This document shows positions 1 through 5,934 of a stretch of DNA of 10,418 nucleotides, piece after piece. Every line of letters starts with the position of its first letter. The stretch's first letter is position 1. The stretch is from RGIG7213 sp045124505 (lineage in GTDB: Bacteria; Bacillota; Clostridia; Oscillospirales; CAG-272). The stretch spans positions 1 through 10,418 of the forward strand of contig JBGVLZ010000018.1 of the NCBI GenBank assembly GCA_045124505.1, written 5' to 3'. Position numbers and translations under genes: made by a program. The notes beneath the pieces were generated by a model. It was not told the origin of the DNA. It searched no databases and saw only the letters and a program-made list of their open reading frames with translations.

Positions 1-6
1 GCGGTT

Positions 7-141
7 ATGAAAAAGCAAAACACTATCACCACTACTATGATGATGGAGATGTGCATGTGGACCCAGCTCATGTGCATGACTTGTTGCGCTTATCTTTCCG
101 ATGTACTCTCCACTCAAAGAGTAAACCCTTGTGCCGCCTAA
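7..141 (+). CDS. Putative Met/Cys-rich attenuator leader peptide (44 aa)
   Basis: A short reading frame starts at ATG 7 and stops at TAA 139-141. Residues 11-27 read MMMEMCMWTQLMCMTCC: seven Met and four Cys in 17 positions (codons at 37-87). A Thr-rich TITTT stretch (residues 6-10) precedes them. The ORF lies upstream of an intrinsic terminator and of metY-cysK, whose products make homocysteine (methionine precursor) and cysteine. This matches the logic of trp, his and thr leader peptides, where runs of the end-product codon stall the ribosome and select an antiterminator. The stop codon sits in the loop of a hairpin at 134-150. Only six bases precede the ATG, so the ribosome binding site and promoter are outside the window. 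An alternative is that frame 3, open from the left edge to 155 and His/Asp-rich, is the real coding frame. The function is inferred. Confidence 0.62.
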   Translation: MKKQNTITTTMMMEMCMWTQLMCMTCCAYLSDVLSTQRVNPCAA

Positions 142-206
142 CTTTGGCGGAATAGCAATCGCTTACGCCCGGGAGACTTTATCGGAGTCTTCCGGTTTTA
201 TTTTTT
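104..206 (+). promoter_or_regulatory. Candidate transcription attenuator of metY-cysK
   Basis: Three hairpins follow the Met/Cys codons in order. The first is at 104-123 (TACTCT paired with AGAGTA, 8-nt loop). The second is at 134-150 (CCGCC paired with GGCGG, with the leader stop codon in its loop). The third is the terminator at 169-195. Two alternative pairings compete with the terminator. GGCG 146-149 can pair with CGCC 166-169, nesting AGC 154-156 with GCT 161-163. TTTCCG 95-100 can pair with CGGGAG 170-175 (two G-U pairs). Either would use bases from the terminator's 5' arm. Which pairing works as antiterminator is not resolved by eye. Confidence 0.5.
169..206 (+). terminator. Intrinsic terminator in the metY leader
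   Basis: CCGGGAGACT (169-178) pairs with AGTCTTCCGG (186-195) over 10 bp with one G-U pair and a 7-nt loop. A T-rich tail, TTTTATTTTTT, follows at once (196-206). It lies 136 bases before the metY start and after the Met/Cys-rich leader ORF. It is therefore best read as a conditional attenuator, although it could simply end an upstream transcript. Confidence 0.85.
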
Positions 207-227
207 GTAAGGCAGGTAAGAAATCTC

Positions 228-311
228 ATGGAAAATTATTTTGAAAAGTTCGTCAGAGCCAATTTCCGTTTCGGACGAATGTGTCGATGTATCGGTTCTA
301 AACATACATAA
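228..311 (+). CDS. Possible second upstream mini-ORF (27 aa, contains MCRC)
   Basis: An ATG at 228 opens 27 codons ending at TAA 309-311. A GGCAGG (211-216) 11 nt upstream could serve as a weak ribosome binding site. Near the C-terminus it reads GRMCRCIGS; the Met-Cys-Arg-Cys codons fall at 279-290, inside the 5' arm of the hairpin that reaches the metY ribosome binding site. A ribosome paused there would open that hairpin. ORFs of this size occur by chance, so it is listed as a candidate leader only. It has no recognisable domain. Confidence 0.28.
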   Translation: MENYFEKFVRANFRFGRMCRCIGSKHT

Positions 312-330
312 AACATTCGAAAACGAAAGG
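266..330 (+). promoter_or_regulatory. Three-tier hairpin reaching the metY Shine-Dalgarno
   Basis: Three nested stems are visible. The outer is CC(G)TTTCG 266-273 with CGAAAGG 324-330, 7 bp with one bulged G. The middle is CGAATGT 276-282 with ACATTCG 313-319, 7 perfect bp. The inner is ATGTAT 287-292 with ATACAT 304-309, 6 bp, with an 11-nt loop. The last paired bases include the AAAGG used as ribosome binding site for metY (ATG at 342). In RNA this could limit translation initiation. As DNA the nested inverted repeats could instead be a protein operator. No SAM riboswitch or T-box signature was recognised here. Confidence 0.5.
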
Positions 331-341
331 AAATCAGAATT

Positions 342-1628
342 ATGTCTAACTACAAATTTGAAACTTTACAATTACACGTAGGTCAGGAAAATCCCGATCC
401 TGCTACCGATGCCCGTGCGGTACCGATCTATGCAACTACCTCTTATGTATTTAAGAATTCCGCTCATGCTGCGGCCCGCTTTGGCCTTGCAGAAGCCGGT
501 AACATCTACGGCAGACTTACCAACTCCACACAGGATGTTTTAGAGCAGCGTGTGGCAGCCCTTGAAGGAGGCGTTGCAGCATTGGCACTTGCTTCCGGTG
601 CTGCGGCAATTACATACACGCTTGAGGCTCTCGGTCAGAATGGCGGTCACTTTGTGGCACAGAAGACCATCTACGGCGGCAGCTATAACCTGCTGGCACA
701 CACGCTTCCCAACTTCGGCATTACCGCAAGCTTTGTGAATATTCATGATCTTGCAGAAGTTGAGGCGGCAATTCAGGATAATACAAGAGCCATCTACATC
801 GAAACACTTGGCAACCCCAACAGCGATATTCCCGATATCGATGCTTTAGCAGAACTTGCACATAGGCACGGTTTGCCGCTTGTTGTAGATAACACGTTTG
901 GCACTCCGTATCTTATCCGTCCCATCGAGCACGGAGCAGATATCGTAGTTCATTCTGCTACTAAATTCCTTGGCGGTCACGGTACTACCCTTGGCGGTAT
1001 AATTGTTGACTCGGGTAAATTCGATTGGGCGGCAAGCGGAAAATATCCTGCTATTGCAGATCCCAACCCCAGCTATCACGGTGTATCATTTGTTAAGGCG
1101 GTAGGCCCTGCCGCGTTTGTTACCTATATTCGTGCGATACTTTTGCGTGATACGGGCGCAACTATTTCTCCCTTTGCAGCGTTCCTGCTTTTACAGGGCA
1201 TTGAAACTCTGTCACTTCGCTTGGAACGTCACGCAGAGAACACCAAAAAGGTGGTTGAATTCCTAAAATATCATCCGCAGGTTGAAAGGGTTAATCATCC
1301 GTCGCTCCCAGACCATCCCGACCATGAGCTATATCAGAGAAATTTTCCAAACGGCGGCGGTTCAATTTTTACATTTGAAATCAAAGGTGGCCAGGCAGAG
1401 GCTCACAAATTTATTGACAACCTTAAAATTTTTTCTCTGCTTGCGAATGTTGCCGATGCCAAGAGCCTTGTCATCCACCCGGCAACCACCACCCATAGCC
1501 AGCTCAGCGAAGAGGAGCTTGCTGATCAGGGCATTAAGCCTAACACCATTCGTCTTTCCATTGGAATCGAGCATATTGATGATATTATCGCCGACCTTAA
1601 GGGCGGTTTTGATGCAGTAAAGGAGTAA
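342..1628 (+). CDS. metY: O-acetylhomoserine sulfhydrylase (MetY), PLP enzyme
   Basis: This 428-residue cytoplasmic protein belongs to the Cys/Met-metabolism PLP family (fold type I). It most likely condenses O-acetyl-L-homoserine with sulfide to give homocysteine and acetate. The PLP lysine is Lys208 in SATK (205-208). Asp183 in VVDNTFGTPY is the pyridine-nitrogen partner. Tyr56-Gly-Arg58 in NIYGRLTNST is the phosphate-binding segment donated across the dimer. The N-terminal FETLQLHVGQ, the long insert around 220-250 and the length near 430 residues favour the sulfhydrylase subgroup over the roughly 390-residue cystathionine synthases and lyases. AAAGG (326-330) precedes the start. Its stop is 5 bp before cysK, and its last two codons AAG GAG supply the cysK ribosome binding site, so the two are tightly coupled. 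The leader ORF and terminator upstream suggest control by methionine/cysteine supply. No homoserine acetyltransferase is in the window. Confidence 0.93.
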   Translation: MSNYKFETLQLHVGQENPDPATDARAVPIYATTSYVFKNSAHAAARFGLAEAGNIYGRLTNSTQDVLEQRVAALEGGVAALALASGAAAITYTLEALGQNGGHFVAQKTIYGGSYNLLAHTLPNFGITASFVNIHDLAEVEAAIQDNTRAIYIETLGNPNSDIPDIDALAELAHRHGLPLVVDNTFGTPYLIRPIEHGADIVVHSATKFLGGHGTTLGGIIVDSGKFDWAASGKYPAIADPNPSYHGVSFVKAVGPAAFVTYIRAILLRDTGATISPFAAFLLLQGIETLSLRLERHAENTKKVVEFLKYHPQVERVNHPSLPDHPDHELYQRNFPNGGGSIFTFEIKGGQAEAHKFIDNLKIFSLLANVADAKSLVIHPATTTHSQLSEEELADQGIKPNTIRLSIGIEHIDDIIADLKGGFDAVKE

Positions 1629-1633
1629 TTATT

Positions 1634-2566
1634 ATGTCAAAAGTATATACATCTGCCACAGAGCTTATCGGCAAAACCCCCCTTCTTGAGCTCACACATA
1701 TTGAAAAAAGCTTAGGTCTTAAAGCGAAGATCGTTGCAAAGCTTGAATATTTCAATCCCGCAGGTTCTGTTAAAGACCGTATTGCCAAAGCAATCATTGA
1801 CGATGCCGAGGCAAGCGGCAAGCTGAAGCCCGATTCGGTTATTATTGAGCCCACAAGCGGTAACACAGGAATTGGTCTTGCATCTGTAGCGGCGGCACGA
1901 GGCTACCGCATTATACTGACAATGCCTGAAACGATGTCGGTTGAACGCCGTCAACTGATGAAGGCATACGGTGCGGAGCTTGTCCTTACCGAAGGCGCCA
2001 AGGGAATGAAAGGTGCTATCGCAAAGGCTGAAGAATTAGCGGCAGAAATTCCAAACAGCTTTATCCCCGGTCAGTTTGTAAACCCTGCCAATCCAAAAGC
2101 ACACAGGGAAAATACGGGTCCTGAGATTTATGAAGATACGGACGGAAAGGTGGATATCTTTGTTGCAGGCGTAGGTACCGGCGGTACAGTAACAGGTGTT
2201 GGTGAATATCTTAAATCTAAAAATCCCAATATCAAGGTTGTAGCGGTCGAGCCTGCCACCTCTGCGGTACTGTCCACAGGTGTCGCTGGACCTCATAAGA
2301 TCCAGGGCATTGGCGCAGGCTTTGTTCCCGATGTTCTTAACACCGGCATTTACGACGAGATCATTCCCGTATCCAACGAGGACGCTTTTGCTACCGGAAA
2401 ACTAATCGGCAAGAGTGAGGGTGTGCTTGTAGGCATTTCTTCCGGTGCTGCTACCTTTGCGGCTATAGAGCTTGCGAAACGCCCTGAAAACGAAGACAAA
2501 ACCATTGTAGTACTTTTGCCCGATACCGGCGACAGATATTTATCGACACCGCTATTTGCAGAATAA
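1634..2566 (+). CDS. cysK: Cysteine synthase A (O-acetylserine sulfhydrylase)
   Basis: This 310-residue fold-type II PLP enzyme makes cysteine and acetate from O-acetylserine and sulfide. The PLP lysine is Lys47 in NPAGSVKDRI. The substrate loop TSGNTG lies at 74-79, the glycine-rich phosphate loop GTGGT at 181-185, GISSGAA at 267-273 and the C-terminal LPDTGDRYLST at 295-305. This motif set and length are typical of CysK rather than cystathionine beta-synthase. The second codon follows a well-spaced AGGAG formed by the end of metY. It shares a transcript with metY, placing both sulfide-assimilating steps under one leader. No serine acetyltransferase (CysE) is visible nearby. A terminator-like hairpin follows after 2 bp. 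Confidence 0.95.
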   Translation: MSKVYTSATELIGKTPLLELTHIEKSLGLKAKIVAKLEYFNPAGSVKDRIAKAIIDDAEASGKLKPDSVIIEPTSGNTGIGLASVAAARGYRIILTMPETMSVERRQLMKAYGAELVLTEGAKGMKGAIAKAEELAAEIPNSFIPGQFVNPANPKAHRENTGPEIYEDTDGKVDIFVAGVGTGGTVTGVGEYLKSKNPNIKVVAVEPATSAVLSTGVAGPHKIQGIGAGFVPDVLNTGIYDEIIPVSNEDAFATGKLIGKSEGVLVGISSGAATFAAIELAKRPENEDKTIVVLLPDTGDRYLSTPLFAE

Positions 2567-2568
2567 TG

Positions 2569-2607
2569 AAAAGCACCGGTGCCTTAGACTAAGGCGCCGG
2601 TCTTTTT
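2569..2607 (+). terminator. Intrinsic terminator after cysK, possibly leaky
   Basis: ACCGG-T-GCCTTA (2575-2586) pairs with TAAGGC-G-CCGGT (2590-2601) through 12 bp including one T-G pair, with a 3-nt loop, then CTTTTT. AAAAG just before it can extend the stem against the T tract, so it could act on both strands. The next gene starts only 21 bp later, with no convincing promoter between. The ECF-nifS-nifU-mnmA set must therefore rely on read-through or on a promoter hidden in the end of cysK. Confidence 0.8.
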
Positions 2608-2628
2608 GAAGAAAGGAAGTTTACTGTT

Positions 2629-3162
2629 ATGTCTGCTGAAAAAAATCAAAATATTAAGCGTACAACCTATTGGTTGTGCATTACCGCTGTTTTTATGGCA
2701 CTTAATGTAGCAATGAGTTCATTTGGCGTTCCTGTTCCCGGTGGTCATCTGTATATGAATGATATTATCATCTGTACCGCTGCCATCATATTAGATCCTC
2801 TAGCCGCATTTATGGTCGGCGGTGTAGGCGCCTTTTTGGGCGACTTATTCTTCTATCCGCTTCCGATGTTTGTTTCCCTCGTAACTCACGGCCTGCAGGC
2901 GGTAGTAATTTCGATATTCTCCCATTACGTACTCAAAAAGCATCCGGTGCTCTCTTCCGGAATCGGTGTAACGATCGGTGCCGTTATTATGGTAGTAGGT
3001 TATTCTCTCGGCAGAGCCTTTATTTACAGCACACCGGAATATGCTGTTCTCAAACTGCCTTATCAGATTTTGCAGGCAGGAGTCGGTGCTATAGTCGGCA
3101 TGATACTTTGCTGGAAGTGCAAGCTCGTAGAACTGTTTAACAAGAAAGGATTGTTGAGATGA
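2629..3162 (+). CDS. ECF transporter substrate-binding (S) component
   Basis: This 177-residue, strongly hydrophobic protein has about five to six membrane segments (roughly residues 13-33, 44-58, 60-76, 79-102, 109-133, 143-163). The stretch MNDIIICTAAIILDP followed by GGVGAFLGDL (about 43-72) resembles the small S components of energy-coupling factor importers in the DUF1393/riboflavin-transporter-like group. These bind a vitamin or related small molecule and share a separate energising module (two ATPases plus the T component), which is not in this window. The substrate cannot be read from sequence. Neighbours suggest a vitamin or precursor for sulfur, folate or B12 metabolism, but this is inference. 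GAAAGGAAG precedes the start. Its stop overlaps the nifS start by 4 bp (ATGA), indicating translational coupling. A terminator lies just upstream. Confidence 0.8.
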   Translation: MSAEKNQNIKRTTYWLCITAVFMALNVAMSSFGVPVPGGHLYMNDIIICTAAIILDPLAAFMVGGVGAFLGDLFFYPLPMFVSLVTHGLQAVVISIFSHYVLKKHPVLSSGIGVTIGAVIMVVGYSLGRAFIYSTPEYAVLKLPYQILQAGVGAIVGMILCWKCKLVELFNKKGLLR

Positions 3163-4358
3163 CAGAAAAGACGATTTATCTTGATAATGCCGCAACAACA
3201 AAAATGAGTAAGTCTGCAATTAACGCAATGCTACCCTACATGGATAGCATTTACGGCAATCCGTCAAGCCTTCATTCCGTAGGACAGAAAGCAAACGAGG
3301 CACTTGTAAATGCCCGTGAGCGTATCGCAAAATTGCTTGGATGTGAGGCAAGAGAAATCACTTTTACATCGGGCGGTAGCGAAGCGGATAATCAGGCAAT
3401 TGTTTCTGCCGCAAGATTTGGCAAAAGCAAAGGGAAGAAGCATATTATTTCAACCGCTTTTGAACATCATGCCGTTTTGCATACACTGAGTAAACTTGAA
3501 AAGGAAGGCTTTGAAATTACACTTCTTGACGTTCATGAAAACGGGCTTGTAACTCCCGAAGAGGTGCGTGAAGCCATTCGAGAAAACACCTGCCTTGTTA
3601 CAATTATGTATGCCAATAACGAAATAGGCACCATTCAGCCCATTAAAGAGATCGGTGACATTTGCCGTGAAAAAGGTGTAATTTTTCATACCGATGCGGT
3701 GCAGGTAGCTGGACATCTGCATATTGATGTTAAGGAACAGAATATAGATATGCTGTCTTTGTCGGCGCATAAATTTCACGGTCCGAAAGGAATAGGTGCC
3801 TTATATACAAGAAAAGGAATAAGACTTACAAGCCTTATTGAAGGCGGCGCACAGGAACGAGGCAAGCGTGCAGGCACCGAGAACATTCCCGCCATTATGG
3901 GAATGGCTGCGGCTCTTGAAGAGTCCTGCAGCCGTATAGATGAAAACGCAGAAATATTAACAGCTTTGCGGGATAAACTGATTGCCGGACTTTCGGAGAT
4001 TCCTCATTCTATCCTCAATGGTGATGCAAAAAAGAGACTGCCCGGCAATGTGAACTTCTGCTTTGAGGGCATTGAAGGTGAATCCTTACTCTTGCTTCTC
4101 GACGATAAGGGGATTTGTGCTTCGTCGGGTTCAGCTTGCACTTCGGGATCTCTTGATCCGAGCCATGTGCTCCTTGCCATTGGCAGAGTACACGATATCG
4201 CTCACGGCTCACTGCGGCTGTCTTTGAGTGATGAAAACACAGAGGAAGAGATTGAATACACAATAAGTGCCGTAAAAGAGGTTGTAGAATATCTGCGTAG
4301 TATTTCACCAATTTGGCGAGATCTTGTAAACGGCAAGAAAGAATTTATTATAAAGTGA
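3159..4358 (+). CDS. nifS: Cysteine desulfurase, NifS/IscS family
   Basis: This 399-residue PLP enzyme converts cysteine to alanine and holds the released sulfur as a persulfide for Fe-S assembly and tRNA thiolation. It opens with YLDNAATTKMS. His104 (FEHHAV), Asp179 and Gln182 (HTDAVQ) contact PLP, Lys205 in SAHKFHGPKG forms the internal aldimine, and Cys327 in SSGSACTSG is the persulfide-bearing residue on the mobile loop. This long loop form is group I (NifS/IscS) rather than SufS. Length is close to that of E. coli IscS. It is coupled to the ECF gene by a 4-bp overlap and sits 10 bp before the scaffold gene. The natural acceptors, NifU and MnmA, follow directly. AAAGGA about 9 nt upstream supports the start. 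Confidence 0.95.
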   Translation: MTEKTIYLDNAATTKMSKSAINAMLPYMDSIYGNPSSLHSVGQKANEALVNARERIAKLLGCEAREITFTSGGSEADNQAIVSAARFGKSKGKKHIISTAFEHHAVLHTLSKLEKEGFEITLLDVHENGLVTPEEVREAIRENTCLVTIMYANNEIGTIQPIKEIGDICREKGVIFHTDAVQVAGHLHIDVKEQNIDMLSLSAHKFHGPKGIGALYTRKGIRLTSLIEGGAQERGKRAGTENIPAIMGMAAALEESCSRIDENAEILTALRDKLIAGLSEIPHSILNGDAKKRLPGNVNFCFEGIEGESLLLLLDDKGICASSGSACTSGSLDPSHVLLAIGRVHDIAHGSLRLSLSDENTEEEIEYTISAVKEVVEYLRSISPIWRDLVNGKKEFIIK

Positions 4359-4368
4359 GGCTGTTATT

Positions 4369-4806
4369 ATGGCATTATACAGTGAAAAAGTAATGGATCA
4401 TTTCCGCAATCCCCGTAATATAGGCGTGATTGAAGATGCTGACGGAATCGGTGAAGTTGGCAACGCCAAGTGCGGCGATATTATGAAGATCTATCTAAAA
4501 ATAGAAAATGACATCATAACAGATGTAAAATTTGAGACCTTTGGGTGTGGCTCGGCTATCGCATCCAGTTCAATGGCAACTGAGCTTATTAAGGGCAAGC
4601 CTGTCGGGGAGGCTTTAAGTCTTACCAACAAAGCCGTTGTGGAAGCTCTTGACGGCCTTCCTGCACATAAGCTGCATTGCTCAGTACTTGCCGAGGAAGC
4701 AATCAAAAATGCTCTCAAAGATTACTATGACAAAAACGGCATTGAATATGACCACTCACTCTTTCCCAACTGTGAGAGCTGTGGTCGTTGTTGCGAGATA
4801 TCATGA
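4369..4806 (+). CDS. nifU: Fe-S cluster scaffold, NifU N-terminal/IscU type
   Basis: This 145-residue scaffold assembles a transient Fe-S cluster from sulfur delivered by the neighbouring desulfurase. The conserved ligand set is present: Cys35 with Asp37 (AKCGDIM), Cys60 (TFGCGSA) and His103-Cys104 (LPAHKLHCSVLAEEAI). It lacks the ferredoxin and C-terminal Nfu domains of full NifU. An extra C-terminal tail after residue 130 carries four more cysteines, 135, 138, 141 and 142, in the segment NCESCGRCCEIS. This is absent from E. coli IscU and may bind metal or take part in sulfur transfer. TGAGG before the ATG is the likely ribosome binding site. The stop overlaps the mnmA start by 4 bp. Confidence 0.93.
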   Translation: MALYSEKVMDHFRNPRNIGVIEDADGIGEVGNAKCGDIMKIYLKIENDIITDVKFETFGCGSAIASSSMATELIKGKPVGEALSLTNKAVVEALDGLPAHKLHCSVLAEEAIKNALKDYYDKNGIEYDHSLFPNCESCGRCCEIS

Positions 4807-5864
4807 AAGCGCTGATTTCTATGAGCGGAGGAGTGGACTCCTCCCTTGCGGCGAAGTTAATGAAGGACAAAGGGTTTGATTGTATCGGCTGCACGATGAA
4901 GCTCTATCACAATGAAGATGCAGGAATCGAGAGCTCCCGCACCTGTTGTTCTCTTGACGATGTTGAGGATGCAAGGAGTGTAGCCTATAAGCTCGGGATG
5001 CCGTTCTACGTGTTCAATTTTACTGATGCCTTCCGTGATACGGTCATTCGAAAATTTATCGAAAGCTATGAAAACGGAATTACCCCGAATCCGTGTATAG
5101 ACTGCAACCGCTATATGAAGTTTGACAAGCTATACGAAAGAGCGAAAACACTCGGTTGCGATTATATCGTAACGGGGCATTATGCCAGAATAGAAGAAGA
5201 AAACGGTAAATTTGTACTGAAAAAAGCATTAGACGAAACAAAGGATCAGAGCTATGTCCTATATTCCATGACACAGGATCAGCTTGTGCACACCATGTTT
5301 CCGCTTGGCAGTATGCAAAAGACTGAAGTCCGTGCCATAGCCGAAGAAAGCGGGTTTGTTAATGCTGACAAACCCGATAGTCAGGATATTTGCTTTGTAC
5401 CGAATGGAGATTATGCAAGCGTGATAGAGTTACAAACAGGAAAAGAATCTGCCGAGGGAAATTTTGTGGATAAACAAGGTAATAATCTCGGACGGCACAA
5501 GGGTGTGATTCATTACACCATAGGTCAGCGAAAAGGGCTTGGTGTTTCGAGCACAGAGCCTCTGTATGTATGCAATATCTGCCCGAAAGATGGCAATGTT
5601 GTTCTCGGCAGTAATGACGATCTGTTCAGCCGTGAGGCAGATGTATCCGATTTTAACTGGATAAGCGGTGAAGTACCTGGGAGCGAGTTTCGCTGCAAGG
5701 CCAAAATACGCTACCGTCAACCGGAACAGTGGGTAACCGTTATCCCTACGGGAGCTGATACCGTTCATATCGTTTTCGACGAGCCGCAACGGGCAATCAC
5801 ACCCGGACAAGCCGCTGTTTTTTATGACGGAGATACTGTGTTGGGCGGAGGAACGATAAAATAA
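4803..5864 (+). CDS. mnmA: tRNA-specific 2-thiouridylase MnmA
   Basis: This 353-residue enzyme adenylates and thiolates U34 of the tRNAs for Lys, Glu and Gln, using persulfide sulfur derived from cysteine desulfurase. The ATP pyrophosphatase loop SGGVDSS is at 8-14. The two catalytic cysteines are Cys98 in NPCIDCNRYMKFDKL and Cys197 in PDSQDICFVP. TGHYAR (124-129) and HYTIGQRKGLG (237-247) are further family motifs, and the C-terminal beta-barrel ends with GQAAVFYDGD. The start is placed at ATG 4803, which overlaps the nifU stop as ATGA and gives the normal MKALISMSGGVDSS N-terminus. A TTG at 4788 in frame would add only five residues. Direct linkage to nifS suggests that NifS hands sulfur to MnmA without a long relay, as in Gram-positive bacteria with dedicated desulfurases. 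Confidence 0.96.
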   Translation: MKALISMSGGVDSSLAAKLMKDKGFDCIGCTMKLYHNEDAGIESSRTCCSLDDVEDARSVAYKLGMPFYVFNFTDAFRDTVIRKFIESYENGITPNPCIDCNRYMKFDKLYERAKTLGCDYIVTGHYARIEEENGKFVLKKALDETKDQSYVLYSMTQDQLVHTMFPLGSMQKTEVRAIAEESGFVNADKPDSQDICFVPNGDYASVIELQTGKESAEGNFVDKQGNNLGRHKGVIHYTIGQRKGLGVSSTEPLYVCNICPKDGNVVLGSNDDLFSREADVSDFNWISGEVPGSEFRCKAKIRYRQPEQWVTVIPTGADTVHIVFDEPQRAITPGQAAVFYDGDTVLGGGTIK

Positions 5865-5874
5865 TGATATTTAC

Positions 5875-5904
5875 TTGATTTACCTACCCGTTTGGGTGTA
5901 TAAT
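5875..5904 (+). promoter_or_regulatory. Promoter of the metF operon with internal dyad
   Basis: A TTGATT -35 element (5875-5880) and a perfect TATAAT -10 element (5899-5904) are separated by 18 bp, placing the RNA start near 5911. Between them is the dyad ACCC-GTTT-GGGT (5886-5897), flanked by TTA (5880-5882) and TAA (5901-5903) at symmetric positions. This is a likely operator that would block polymerase when bound. The Rrf2 regulator at the end of the operon is an obvious candidate, but binding is not shown. No riboswitch is recognisable in the 30-nt leader. Confidence 0.72.
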
Positions 5905-5934
5905 TAAACGGAAGATAAAAAAAGGAATGTTTTT

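Noticed and set aside
3..155. Frame-3 reading open from the left edge, His/Asp-rich (KHYHHYYDDGDVHVDPAHVHD region), possibly the end of an upstream protein
   Set aside because: Its last 25 residues are Arg/Ser/Cys-rich and unlike a folded C-terminus, and it explains neither the terminator nor the neighbouring sulfur genes. The frame-1 Met/Cys run does. It remains the main alternative because the sequence to the left is missing.
1..341. SAM riboswitch, T-box or cobalamin riboswitch ahead of metY
   Set aside because: None of the conserved core sequences (S-box core, T-box GGTGG-ACC bulge, B12 box) can be seen here or in 5865-5934 before metF.
207..341. A promoter for metY downstream of the leader terminator
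   Set aside because: TTGAAA at 241-246 has no -10 partner at proper spacing, and TACATA at 305-310 has no -35. Transcription most likely comes from left of the window.
4788..5864. mnmA starting at TTG 4788
   Set aside because: It would add five residues not typical of MnmA. ATG 4803 gives the normal N-terminus and the ATGA overlap used elsewhere in this operon.
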